Positions 53,456-62,915 of a DNA stretch of 64,000 nucleotides are shown here, piece after piece. The DNA comes from Chitinophaga sancti (GTDB taxonomy: Bacteria > Bacteroidota > Bacteroidia > Chitinophagales > Chitinophagaceae): NCBI RefSeq assembly GCF_034087045.1, contig NZ_CP139247.1, positions 8,210,001-8,274,000 on the forward strand, read 5' to 3'. The first letter of the stretch is position 1, and each line of letters starts with the position of its first letter. Under the pieces are notes generated by a model. That model was not told the origin of the DNA. It saw nothing but the letters and a program-made list of their open reading frames with translations, and made no database searches. The position numbers and the translations under genes are program-made.

Positions 53456-54673
53456 CTAGCCTTCCATTTTCAGAATTCCAAGCTGTTGCATCACCCAGCC
53501 CAATTCGCGCGAAACTGATTGATCCATTGGCAGTTTCAATGCTGCCGGCAATACCCCCCATGTGTAGGTTTCCACCTCCATATGCTGCGTAAATAACTGT
53601 TCTCGTTGCAAGGCCAATACTTCACGAATATCAGACTGTGTAGAATATAGTAACTCGTAGTGTTCTAAAAATACCGGTACATGGAAGTGAGATCGCCACT
53701 CCACTACATCCTTATTGCTCGCATCTGCCAGTGCCTGTGGTAAGTCAGGATAATGCAGAAAATCACCGTTCGATTTTCGCGCAATGACCTGGTGTAAATA
53801 AGTCGGTTCGTTGAATGCACTGAATGCCTGCGCCACCGCTTCTCTTTCTTCAGGAACTGCTGGCATAGTGGCTTTCAGCGCTGCACTGATTTGTAATTTA
53901 CCAACTTTCAGGCCATACTCGTGCAACTTACTTAATACAAATGCAGGCGACTCATATACCAATGCAAAGTGGCATACGTCATAGCATAATTGAATATGCC
54001 TTTTTATAGTAGCACCAGCTTCTTTTTCTGTCATATCAAACTGGTCCAGCAGATAGTTAATACCCAATGGCATCAGGTAAGCAAAGTACCAGTCAATATA
54101 CTCCTGGATATTCTCCATCAATCCATCCGGCTCCGGTTCTATATCCAGGTGCATCAAAGGACCACCTGCGCGATGTATACGTGCTAACTGACCCAATACC
54201 TGCAACATATTTAACGTGGCCGTTTCCATCGCCGCTTCTGTATCATCATGCCATAGTTTGTACGACAAGGGCGCAGTAGAAATACCACCTTCCATATCTG
54301 CCGGCAACAAAGCAGCGAGAATACGGAAAAGGCGAGCAGTATAATCCACTCTGTCCGAAGTGGTCCAGTCAGGTGTATGTACCTGGTCTTTTACCACGGT
54401 ATGATGAAAGCCCCCGTATGGAAAACCATTCATCGTAAATAAATAGCACCCCTGTTCTTTCAGCCATTGCTTGAAAGCCAGCAGGTTAGTTTCTTTAGAC
54501 AGCTCTAAACTCGCCGTGTTGGCAAGACGCAGACCAATGCCAAAAGGTTTATCAGGCGATACACTTGCTTTAATAGATGGAATATATTGTTGCAATTGCG
54601 CGAAATGATCTGGCCAGGTTTCACCCGGGTGAATATTCGTGCAATAGGAAAGATGACCTGTAACTGTTTGCAT
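53456..54673 (-). CDS. eboE: EboE, metabolite traffic protein (xylose isomerase-like barrel)
   Basis: A 405-residue protein of the TIM-barrel xylose isomerase/sugar phosphate isomerase-like type. The N-terminus MQTVTGHLSYCTNIHPGETW is characteristic of EboE. Metal-type residues appear in LHLDIEPEPDG (as LMHLDIEPEPDG) and CYDVCHFALVYE. I chose the ATG at 54673; the open frame extends 36 residues upstream into the eboD coding region. It directly follows eboD with a short overlap of frames, so the two are coupled. Confidence 0.88.
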   Translation of the reverse strand: MQTVTGHLSYCTNIHPGETWPDHFAQLQQYIPSIKASVSPDKPFGIGLRLANTASLELSKETNLLAFKQWLKEQGCYLFTMNGFPYGGFHHTVVKDQVHTPDWTTSDRVDYTARLFRILAALLPADMEGGISTAPLSYKLWHDDTEAAMETATLNMLQVLGQLARIHRAGGPLMHLDIEPEPDGLMENIQEYIDWYFAYLMPLGINYLLDQFDMTEKEAGATIKRHIQLCYDVCHFALVYESPAFVLSKLHEYGLKVGKLQISAALKATMPAVPEEREAVAQAFSAFNEPTYLHQVIARKSNGDFLHYPDLPQALADASNKDVVEWRSHFHVPVFLEHYELLYSTQSDIREVLALQREQLFTQHMEVETYTWGVLPAALKLPMDQSVSRELGWVMQQLGILKMEG

Positions 54674-54684
54674 GAAAATAGGTT

Positions 54685-55839
54685 TTAAGAAAGCGATTTG
54701 ACTGTCTCTACAGCTTTGTCTAAAAGTGTCAGATCCATCACATGAACTTCTGCTGCCACCCCGATGCCTTTTAACAGACAAATGGTGAGTCTGCCGCCAA
54801 GGTGTTCTCTGAACTCTTCCAATCCCTTGATCACCGGCGAAGGAACACCTTCTTTATGCTCCATTAACGGGTGGTACACCGGCAAATGTAACTGCTGCAA
54901 TAACTTTACTATCCGCAAAGCAGATGCCTGATCCAGCCAACCCAGCAATGAAGCATAGACACTGTCTACTGCCATTCCAATGGAAACAGCTTCTCCATGG
55001 CGCAATTCGAAATTAGATAACTGTTCCAGTTTGTGCGCACTCCAGTGACCAAAATCCAATGGCCTGGAAGAACCACTTTCAAATGGATCGCCCGCACCAC
55101 CAATGTGCGCCATGTGTAAGGCAGCACAACGGTATACCAGTTCCTGCATGAGCGGAAGATCTCCGTTTGCCAGCGCTGTAGCGTTCGCTTCCAGCCATTC
55201 AAAGAAAGGTGCATCTTTGATCAGTGCTACTTTTACAGCTTCAGCAATACCTGCCCGCCAGTCTTTCGGATCCAGCGTTGTAAGCAGATGCGCATCGTTG
55301 AATACGGCTGCTGGTGGTGCAAAGGTGCCCAGGAAGTTCTTCTTCCCTTTGTAGTTAATACCATTCTTGACACCAACCCCTGAATCGTTCTGTGATAACA
55401 CGGTGCCTGGTATACGAATATGACGTACCCCCCGGTGAGATACAGCAGCTGCAAACCCTACCAGGTCCAGTACGGCGCCACCACCAATGCCGATTACAAA
55501 TGAATGGCGGTCGATGGAATACTGATCGATCGCGTCCACCAGGCTATAAAATAACGGCATGTCGTTCTTTACAGCTTCGCCACCAGGAATAACAAGGATG
55601 TTGCCTGCAAGTTCAAAACCTTTCACGGTTTCGCAATAATGTTTGATTTGTATAGGAAGGTTCGGATGATGTTTGATCAATCCTTCATCAGCAATAACCA
55701 GTAAGCGCTTGCTAAGATTGTTCGCGGCCTGGGATTCCAGGTAGTTCTTAAGCAGTGGGTTCCCTGAGTCAAAGAGATGGGTTGTAAAGAATACCTCGTA
55801 GGTATATGGAACACTGAATGTCTGTTGAATAACGTGCAT
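54685..55839 (-). CDS. eboD: EboD, 3-dehydroquinate synthase-like sugar phosphate cyclase
   Basis: A 384-residue member of the dehydroquinate synthase/sugar phosphate cyclase superfamily. NAD-binding and metal motifs are visible: GIGGGAVLDLVGFAAAVSHRG, NDSGVGVKNGINYKGKKNFLG, DWRAGIAEAVK, LDFGHWSAHKLE and RHGEAVSIGMAVD. It differs from housekeeping AroB by lying in the ebo operon. I chose the ATG at 55839 (MHVIQQTFSVPY), which matches the usual start; 17 in-frame residues precede it. Confidence 0.9.
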   Translation of the reverse strand: MHVIQQTFSVPYTYEVFFTTHLFDSGNPLLKNYLESQAANNLSKRLLVIADEGLIKHHPNLPIQIKHYCETVKGFELAGNILVIPGGEAVKNDMPLFYSLVDAIDQYSIDRHSFVIGIGGGAVLDLVGFAAAVSHRGVRHIRIPGTVLSQNDSGVGVKNGINYKGKKNFLGTFAPPAAVFNDAHLLTTLDPKDWRAGIAEAVKVALIKDAPFFEWLEANATALANGDLPLMQELVYRCAALHMAHIGGAGDPFESGSSRPLDFGHWSAHKLEQLSNFELRHGEAVSIGMAVDSVYASLLGWLDQASALRIVKLLQQLHLPVYHPLMEHKEGVPSPVIKGLEEFREHLGGRLTICLLKGIGVAAEVHVMDLTLLDKAVETVKSLS

Positions 55840-55968
55840 AGCTATGATTGTGTGCTCATCAAATAATAAAAGCCGTTTTAAAAGTAGCATGAAAAAATCG
55901 CTTTTGCCAGTGACAAAAGCGATTTTCTTTGCGCTGGCCCTGCGGCCAACTATATAAATTCAACAATA

Positions 55969-56940
55969 TCAGGTTACAGCAAAAGCTCTTGCAATCAGCA
56001 TAGATATAGGTAACAATATCAACACCAACAATGCATGTTGCAGGGAAGAAAACGCAGCGACCCAGGCTGCATTCATGGCTATCAACGCAATGATCCCTCC
56101 TTTCACCGCCTTCCCGATATTAGGTCCTGTAGGATTTTTCATGGCAATCCACAGTGGTCTGTTAATCATAATGATAAATAACAGGATGAACGGAGATGCA
56201 ATGAGCAGGTGTTCATTATAATATGCCAGTGCTACCATCGTACCATATACCAGTGCATAAGCAATAGCTGCTATCCGCATAGTCATTGCATTGCCCCCAT
56301 GTACCTCACCACGACTGATGTAGGTCACTGCCGCAATGTATACGACAGGAATAATCCCCATCCACCAATACGCTTGCAAAGCAGGCATCACAATACTAAT
56401 TCCTAACAATAAATTCAATCCCCTGCAAAGGCCCATATTCACAGGGCCCCATGCCTGGTGTTTCCCCCATTTATCATATACCAGTGCACATACAGTAATA
56501 CCCAGTGCAATAAAACCAGTCACACGTGCAACAGTAAATGCCGCCAGTATACCGACTAATAAAAGGTACGACCCCAGTACAATTGCCTGGTTCATAGAAA
56601 TTATGCCACTTGGAATCGGGCGTTCAGGGCGTTCAACTGTGTCCAATTTTGCATCCATTACATCGTTGAACACCACACCTCCTCCATACAGACCTACAGT
56701 AGCCAGACAGAGACAAAGTACGGGCAACAGATGATCCAGGTAATTGACCATTGCAGACCCCAAAAAACCGGATATAGCTATCCCAGCCAAAACATCTGCT
56801 ACAGCGGTCACGATATTGGCAGGACGCATTAAACGTAAATATCCTAGTAATTTGCTAATAATATAATTCACCGGGTACACAGGTTTTCTCAATGACGAAT
56901 GACGAAATACGAATTGCATTTGATCCATATTCACACACAT
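55969..56940 (-). CDS. eboC: EboC, UbiA-like prenyltransferase
   Basis: A 323-residue membrane protein of the UbiA prenyltransferase family with about nine helices. The first Asp-rich prenyl diphosphate motif is NDVMDAKLDTVERPERPIPSG; the second is replaced by a region around YISRGEVHGGNAMT, as usual in EboC. It presumably attaches a lipid chain to an aromatic or sugar-like product of the pathway. About 50 bases separate its stop from the region before eboD. Confidence 0.9.
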   Translation of the reverse strand: MCVNMDQMQFVFRHSSLRKPVYPVNYIISKLLGYLRLMRPANIVTAVADVLAGIAISGFLGSAMVNYLDHLLPVLCLCLATVGLYGGGVVFNDVMDAKLDTVERPERPIPSGIISMNQAIVLGSYLLLVGILAAFTVARVTGFIALGITVCALVYDKWGKHQAWGPVNMGLCRGLNLLLGISIVMPALQAYWWMGIIPVVYIAAVTYISRGEVHGGNAMTMRIAAIAYALVYGTMVALAYYNEHLLIASPFILLFIIMINRPLWIAMKNPTGPNIGKAVKGGIIALIAMNAAWVAAFSSLQHALLVLILLPISMLIARAFAVT

Positions 56941-57054
56941 GTTTTAATTTATCAGCACGACGAACAACTCCCTGCCTGGTTAAAATAACCTGGCAGTGGT
57001 GTACGATCTGTCTGGGTTTTAATCAGGACATTCGTCAATTCTAAATACTGCTGT

Positions 57055-58038
57055 TTAACTGATGATAGTAGACTGAGCATTACGGAAAGGTTGTTGACCA
57101 CCGCGTAATACGGTACTTCCGTTGAACTTCAGGCTCTGGTCTATATTCTTTACCATCTCAAAATCCGCTTCATTAATTTGTCCACTTTGGGCAAAGGCTG
57201 TTATAGCATTGCGGAAAGTTACCAAATGAATGTCATTCGAGTCAATACCACTTTCGTGCATGAGAGCCGCTGTTTTAGGTACAGCCAATGGGTCACTGAT
57301 ACCCCAGTCGGCAGCAGAATTAATCATAATCCGCTCACTGCCATACTGTTTTACAACTTCTACCATGCGCTCGTTCCCCATTTTTGTAAATGGATAAATG
57401 GTAAATGCAGCCCAGAAACCCCTGTCCAATACTTCTTTTACAGTCTCTTCGTTATTGTGGTCTACAATCACCATTTTTGGGTCAATGCCATGTTCGATGG
57501 CAATGTCCATACTACGTGTGGTACCTTTCTTTTTATCTCTGTGTGGCGTATGGATCTGCACTGGCAAACCCGCTTCCTTAGCGAGTTCTAGCTGTGCGCG
57601 ATAATATTTTTCTTCAGCGGGTGTCTGGTCGTCAAAGCCTATTTCACCTACACCTACTACTCCTTCTTTGTAAATAAAAAGAGGCAGTATTTCCATCACA
57701 GCTTCCGCCAGTTTTTCATTGTTGGCCTCCTTGCTGTTCAATCCGATGGTGCAATAATGCTTAATACCAAATTGTGAGGAACGAAATCGTTCCCAGCCAA
57801 TGAGGGAATTGAAATAATCCCTGAAGGTATCAATGCCGGTTCTGGGTTGTCCTAACCAGAAAGCAGGCTCTATTACAGCAGTAATACCAGCCGCTGCCAT
57901 AGCCTGATAATCGTCTGTGGTGCGGCTTGTCATGTGAATATGGGGATCAAAGAACTGCATTCCTTTTATACGCTCCATATACGCGGGTACCATTGTCAAT
58001 GGTTGGGTTGTTCCATTCAGTTCGTGACTACAACACAT
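57055..58038 (-). CDS. eboB: EboB, TatD-like metal-dependent hydrolase
   Basis: A 327-residue amidohydrolase of the TatD-like family. Metal-binding motifs are DPHIHMTSRTTDDYQAM (HxH), GVGEIGFDDQTP, VQIHTPHRDKKKGT, VDHNNEET and NSAADWGISDPLA. Start at the ATG 58038; the conserved part begins at MQFFDPHIHM, so an internal Met (57960) is a possible alternative. Second gene of the operon. Confidence 0.88.
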   Translation of the reverse strand: MCCSHELNGTTQPLTMVPAYMERIKGMQFFDPHIHMTSRTTDDYQAMAAAGITAVIEPAFWLGQPRTGIDTFRDYFNSLIGWERFRSSQFGIKHYCTIGLNSKEANNEKLAEAVMEILPLFIYKEGVVGVGEIGFDDQTPAEEKYYRAQLELAKEAGLPVQIHTPHRDKKKGTTRSMDIAIEHGIDPKMVIVDHNNEETVKEVLDRGFWAAFTIYPFTKMGNERMVEVVKQYGSERIMINSAADWGISDPLAVPKTAALMHESGIDSNDIHLVTFRNAITAFAQSGQINEADFEMVKNIDQSLKFNGSTVLRGGQQPFRNAQSTIIS

Positions 58039-58258
58039 GTCAAAATAATTTCGTGAGACCTGATAATTTGTTTAAAATTCCTGGTTGAATGACTGCAAGT
58101 TTACTGCATATACATTGAAGGTGTGATACACGTTTATGCTATTCAATGTTAATTCCGGTTTTCCGCAGGTTCATATCATGAATTAAGGCAATACATTTGC
58201 CTATTGAAGCTGACGAGTGCCAACTATGTTATACATTTACCTGTTTACCTGTTGTCAA

Positions 58259-59134
58259 CTATACACTCGCTTTTTCAGCAACAATATCCCATGTCAACGA
58301 TTGATCGGCGATGGCACCAGCCAACTCCGGCGATTGCTGCAGGAGTGCTTTTGCCGGCGCAAAACCGGTATGAGCACAGGCCAATGCCGCAGCTTCTTTG
58401 TCTATGATCTGATCCGATGCCCAGATACGACTGATATCAGGCAGGATCTCATGATCAATAAAAGGAGCGATCAATCTCCACAACATCGGATTGATCTTTC
58501 TGCCGGCAGCCCAGCGTTCATGTGCATAATCAATCAGGATCTGCGCAAGTACCGGGTTAGCACGTTCGTCAAGACCAGTGATCAAATGCACAGGTTTGTC
58601 TGTAAAAATCGCTTTCATCACCAGCTGATTCCAGGCTGGTTCATCCAGGTACTGGGCAGGATAACTATTGTGTACCATGATGGCTTCCAGCACCCCGCCT
58701 ATGTTTGAGCGGATACCTTCAGCAGTACGCAGTTTCCACTCTTCCCCATATGCCAGCAAAGGCAATGCACCATACAATGTAATCTGCTCATTCATATCTG
58801 CTGCCGAGAAGAGGTCTTCAATAGCAGCGACATAACGGGACCGGTCCTCCGAAGGAAACTGGAGCAACCACCAGATACGTGCGAGGCGATCTAACGTATA
58901 CCCATAAATGAAAAAGTTATCTGCCTCGGGAATGTGCGTGTCTGGTATGACTTGTTTGCCCGTGAAACGGGGCATGGCAGTGAAAGTGATGTTGAAGCGC
59001 TGAGTAGTCTTCGCTTCCTGTAGCAGCTGTAACTGTTGTTGAAGCCAGTTAAGCGCTTGTGGCGTGGAGTGCGTAGCGATTATTGCATGTATTCGGTTTT
59101 TTACCAACGCACAATCATAATAGTATGGTTCCAT
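58259..59134 (-). CDS. eboA: EboA domain protein
   Basis: A 291-residue cytoplasmic helical protein with the EboA family layout, for example FFIYGYTLDRLARIWWLLQF, FSAADMNEQITLYGALPLL, RSNIGGVLEAIMVHNSYPA and NQLVMKAIFTDKPVHLITGL. Its biochemical role is unknown. It is the first gene of the eboA-F operon, which is complete here and in canonical order. Confidence 0.88.
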   Translation of the reverse strand: MEPYYYDCALVKNRIHAIIATHSTPQALNWLQQQLQLLQEAKTTQRFNITFTAMPRFTGKQVIPDTHIPEADNFFIYGYTLDRLARIWWLLQFPSEDRSRYVAAIEDLFSAADMNEQITLYGALPLLAYGEEWKLRTAEGIRSNIGGVLEAIMVHNSYPAQYLDEPAWNQLVMKAIFTDKPVHLITGLDERANPVLAQILIDYAHERWAAGRKINPMLWRLIAPFIDHEILPDISRIWASDQIIDKEAAALACAHTGFAPAKALLQQSPELAGAIADQSLTWDIVAEKASV

Positions 59135-59550
59135 CTTTGAGACCTTGGTTGTCTGGCTTTAAAGTTAGCAGAATATGATGAAAAATAATAAAAGAGTTAC
59201 GAAAGGTAGCGTGGTAATTTAAATGGCTGTATCATAGGTATTTATTTTTGGTTGTAAATAAAAGAGAGGCACATTGTGCCTCTCCTTCCGCCATTCTAAA
59301 ACCTGATCAGTTCAATCAGGAGTATCTTTATAGACAAAACAATACAAGCGTATTGTTTATATTTTTAAATGTATGTATCCAGGGAAATAATCAAGGTGGG
59401 CTAATCTCTATGTTAGCATGCCACGATTTAGATTTCTTACCTGTTGTTGTGTATGCAATATAAGGATTTATTTGTTACAACTATGATCTGCCATGTAAAA
59501 AAAATGTCAACTTGAGTTACTATTTAATTGATGAGTAAGGTTGGGGCCGG
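59135..59550. other. Intergenic gap between eboA and the FG-GAP gene
   Basis: About 415 bases without a credible gene. It must contain the ebo promoter, but I find no site with both elements well matched. A terminator hairpin is listed separately. Confidence 0.5.
59255..59286 (-). terminator. Hairpin downstream of the FG-GAP gene
   Basis: A 9-bp stem (59264-59272 with 59276-59284) followed by TTTTATTT on the minus strand, about 265 bases beyond the FG-GAP stop codon. Confidence 0.55.
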
Positions 59551-60981
59551 TTATTTTTTCTTATTTTCCAGCAGTACCAGCGGCGTATGAATATTCCAGG
59601 CCGGTTCATACCCATCCTGGATGATAAATCCCCTCGAATAGCTACCCAACACCAGGTCGATATCCCCATCTTTGTCATAGTCACCTGCCGCCATACAGAT
59701 CCATCTACCCTGGTCAACCAGCCCTATAACTGCATGAGGTTCAAACACTAATGCCTTTTTTTGTTCCAGGTATACAAATTTCTCCGAAGGGTTATTCTTC
59801 AGATCTGCAAAAAAGGCAATCGTAGCCAGATCAATATCCCCATCCTGGTCAAAATCTGCAGCTATCACCTTGGTACACCCATTAATGTGGTAGAAGAAAT
59901 CTGGTTTATCCACATCAAATTTAAAATTTCCCTTATTCAAAAATACATACACCCCGTGGTAAGGCTTGAGAATCATAGAATAATCACCATTGTCGCCAGC
60001 CGTATAAATAATGTCCGGCTTGCCGTCTTTATTTATATCTGCCAACTGAAAACTGGTGGACCCATAAACCGGTGGAAAACGAAGGACGTTCTCACTTGTA
60101 AATCCCCCCTTTTTATCATTCAGGAATAGCCAGATCCCTTCATCATCATAAGCATATAACACCACCAGGTCAGGGTAGCCGTCATTGTTGAAATCGCCGG
60201 TTTCAGCATGAATAGCACCCGGCACCTCCCGTATTGTTTTCCTGTTCTCCTCATTTACAAGATAAAGCCCCCCGAATTTGTGGCCAAACCCAAGGGTAAC
60301 ATAGTCATTCCCAAATGGCAAAGTTTGAACAGGTCTGGGCAAACCCATGGCAATCGTATGCACCTCTCTCAATGAAGGGGTTATTTTCCAGATCACACCC
60401 GCCAACTGATCTACCGCCCTCAAATTCCCAATACAAGTCAGGATACCCGTATCCGCCGCCACCCAGTTTAAATCTACTCCTGTTGATTGCAGATCAAATA
60501 TTTTCCCCGCCTTCAAACTATCCCATTTAAACAGCGATGCCGTCTTCCCATTCTCTGCACTTGAATACACTCCACCCGTAAATGGATCAATGGAAACTAA
60601 GGTCGTACTCGCCCTATAAACAGTATCGGTTATTAGGGGCGTATGTACGGCAAAAATCGAAGCATCCTCTTTTAAAGACGCAGATCCCGCTTTCAATGAA
60701 TCAGGCGCTAATTCCCTATAATAACTCACAATTTCATTCCATTCCTGGATGGTGATCCCACCTTTCTGCGCATAATACTTATCTTCATCCCACACACCAA
60801 TCCCCAGCTTGGGCGCCATCGCCGGCAATACATGCTTTAACCACGTTTCTTTATCTAACAAGGCAGGTGACACCGCTATATGACAGCTACTACAATATTT
60901 AGTAGCCAACGCCTCGCCTTTCGGCCGGCTTTTACAAGAAAAGATGATAACGAGGAATACGAAAGGAATATATCTAACCAT
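59551..60981 (-). CDS. Lipoprotein with cytochrome c motif and FG-GAP/VCBS repeats
   Basis: A 476-residue lipoprotein (lipobox FSC in FVFLVIIFSCKSRPKG). A single c-type haem motif CSSCH lies just after the lipid anchor (YCSSCHIAVSPALLD), followed by a beta-propeller-like set of FG-GAP/VCBS repeats with calcium-binding sequences DFNNDGYPDL, DINKDGKPDI, DFDQDGDIDL and DYDKDGDIDL. Surface-exposed binding or electron-transfer roles are possible. It is downstream of the third SusC/SusD pair on the same strand, separated by a terminator. Confidence 0.85.
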   Translation of the reverse strand: MVRYIPFVFLVIIFSCKSRPKGEALATKYCSSCHIAVSPALLDKETWLKHVLPAMAPKLGIGVWDEDKYYAQKGGITIQEWNEIVSYYRELAPDSLKAGSASLKEDASIFAVHTPLITDTVYRASTTLVSIDPFTGGVYSSAENGKTASLFKWDSLKAGKIFDLQSTGVDLNWVAADTGILTCIGNLRAVDQLAGVIWKITPSLREVHTIAMGLPRPVQTLPFGNDYVTLGFGHKFGGLYLVNEENRKTIREVPGAIHAETGDFNNDGYPDLVVLYAYDDEGIWLFLNDKKGGFTSENVLRFPPVYGSTSFQLADINKDGKPDIIYTAGDNGDYSMILKPYHGVYVFLNKGNFKFDVDKPDFFYHINGCTKVIAADFDQDGDIDLATIAFFADLKNNPSEKFVYLEQKKALVFEPHAVIGLVDQGRWICMAAGDYDKDGDIDLVLGSYSRGFIIQDGYEPAWNIHTPLVLLENKKK

Positions 60982-60996
60982 ATATTACAAGTTAAA

Positions 60997-61037
60997 AAAA
61001 ATTACGAATGGCAGCACTCGGCCGCCATTCGTAATTC
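60997..61037 (-). terminator. Terminator of the third SusC/SusD pair
   Basis: A 12-bp perfect stem (61001-61012 with 61024-61035) with eight T on the minus strand, about 75 bases after the SusD stop. Confidence 0.8.
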
Positions 61038-61109
61038 AACTGCCCCGGATTAAGAGGCTCCCGTACTGACGGGCTCATTCATCACTCAAATGAGAACTTT
61101 TAATAATTA

Positions 61110-62894
61110 TTAATAACCTTGGTTTTGCTCCAATGTCTTTGTACCACCTTTTACACTCAGGTCAATCTGACGCTGTGGTATCGGATAATGCTCATTTCTT
61201 CCAGACACAAACTTACCACCTGTGATGTCAGTAGTAATCTTTGACTCATACGCAAAGAACCTGGTCATTTCTGTAGCCGCAATACCCCAACGAACTAAGT
61301 CGAAATATCGCTGTCCTTCCATGGCCAATTCCAGCTTACGCTCAAAGTAGATGGCCTTCAGGGAAAAATCCTTTCCACCCGCTGCAAATGTGCCGGGAGT
61401 ATAAGTCGATATTACATAATTAGCTGCAGGCGTTGTGGAGAATCCACCCATCGGTGCCGCATCATTTGTGTATTTATACACCGCTGTTGCTGGCTTACCT
61501 GCCCTGGTACGTACCTGGTTTACATAAGTTTCTGCAGCGGTATAGTTACCCAATTGTGCTTCTGCCTCTGCTGCCTGCAACAATACATCTGCATAACGAA
61601 TCAACACTACATTCAATGCAGATCCCGGCGCCCAGGAGTTCGCATCTTTGTACTTATCCTGGTTATACTGCCAGTACACATTTTTCTTTGGTGCATAAGG
61701 CCCTGCATAATCCTGGTCACGTACCCATGAACGACCCGGGTGATTACCCCAATCCAGGTAAGGAATACCACGACGACCTACCGTCCAGTCCAATCTTGGA
61801 TCCAGGTTTCCTGCATCAGGTGTGAATGGCTCTGTAGACAGGATCTTCATGTCATTCTTCACCGCATGATCATTTGCATCATCCAGGTAAGGTAATCCAG
61901 TGGCATCTGTACGATATGAATTCACCAGGTCCTGTGTAGGCTGATAGAATCCACAACAACCAAACGGACTGTTATAAGGGAAGTTCAGCATCTCACCCTG
62001 ATTCGCATTCGCAATAGAAAGCGTACCATCATTGGCTGTCATCTGGATCGCGAATACAGATTCCTTGTTATTTTTATTAGCCGGATCAAAGTTATCTTCA
62101 AAGCGATCTACCAATCCGTAAGGCAAACCATTTGTAGTCTGTCCTTTTACTGTGATGATATCAAATAGCGCTTTCGCATCCGACCACTTTGCCTGATATA
62201 CATAAGTCTTTGCCAGGTAACAGGCAGCTGCCCATTTGTTAGCACGACCTACGCTGGTTTGTGTCTCCGGCAGGTTATCGTAAGCATACTGAAAATCTGC
62301 TTCGATTTTAGGCCAGATATCCACATTATTCGGTTGTTTGTAATCGTCCATGTTCGTTTCATCAACCCATGGAACTTTGTCATACATCTTCTTCAGCTCA
62401 AAGTAATAATGACCACGCAGGAACAAAGTCTGTGCTTTCACACCCACCTTATCGGCATCCGTCATACCTGTAGCATCCGGCAATAATGATAACAAGGTAT
62501 TGGCCCTGGCTATACCTTCGTACAATACCTGCCATTTGGTATTAAAGAAACCATTACTTGGATCAAATACACCTGAGGCAATCTGGCTCACAGGCGGCTG
62601 GTCAACGGCATCACTACCTTTGTGTGCATCGCCGGCAGCTACACTACCATAGATCCAGTTAGTCGGTGTAGCTTCCCATGGGTTACTACCATTCAACGCT
62701 GTTGTACCACTACTTTGCCCATCCAGTGCAGCATATACACCTACGAGCAAAGCCTGAATACCATCTTTACTCTGTACGTCACTACCTGTCAATGCTCCCT
62801 GAGGGCTACGTTCCAGGAAACTCTTGCTGCACGCATCTACCAGTATGGCAGTAGACATCACTGCCGCTATGACTATATATTTTGACTTAATCAT
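61110..62894 (-). CDS. SusD/RagB family lipoprotein, third locus
   Basis: A 594-residue SusD-like lipoprotein (lipobox VDAC in STAILVDACSKSF). Typical features are FLRGHYYFELKKMYDKVPWV, the PSSNR-like RYADVLLQAAEAEAQLG and the ending RQIDLSVKGGTKTLEQNQGY. It follows SusC with a 21-base gap. No linked hydrolase within the window; the FG-GAP lipoprotein is the next gene. Confidence 0.93.
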   Translation of the reverse strand: MIKSKYIVIAAVMSTAILVDACSKSFLERSPQGALTGSDVQSKDGIQALLVGVYAALDGQSSGTTALNGSNPWEATPTNWIYGSVAAGDAHKGSDAVDQPPVSQIASGVFDPSNGFFNTKWQVLYEGIARANTLLSLLPDATGMTDADKVGVKAQTLFLRGHYYFELKKMYDKVPWVDETNMDDYKQPNNVDIWPKIEADFQYAYDNLPETQTSVGRANKWAAACYLAKTYVYQAKWSDAKALFDIITVKGQTTNGLPYGLVDRFEDNFDPANKNNKESVFAIQMTANDGTLSIANANQGEMLNFPYNSPFGCCGFYQPTQDLVNSYRTDATGLPYLDDANDHAVKNDMKILSTEPFTPDAGNLDPRLDWTVGRRGIPYLDWGNHPGRSWVRDQDYAGPYAPKKNVYWQYNQDKYKDANSWAPGSALNVVLIRYADVLLQAAEAEAQLGNYTAAETYVNQVRTRAGKPATAVYKYTNDAAPMGGFSTTPAANYVISTYTPGTFAAGGKDFSLKAIYFERKLELAMEGQRYFDLVRWGIAATEMTRFFAYESKITTDITGGKFVSGRNEHYPIPQRQIDLSVKGGTKTLEQNQGY

Positions 62895-62915
62895 TGTTAG
62901 CGATTTTTAACATTT

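Noticed and set aside
59248..59463. A 71-codon plus-strand frame between eboA and the FG-GAP gene.
   Set aside because: It begins inside a terminator hairpin region and shows no family signal or ribosome binding site.
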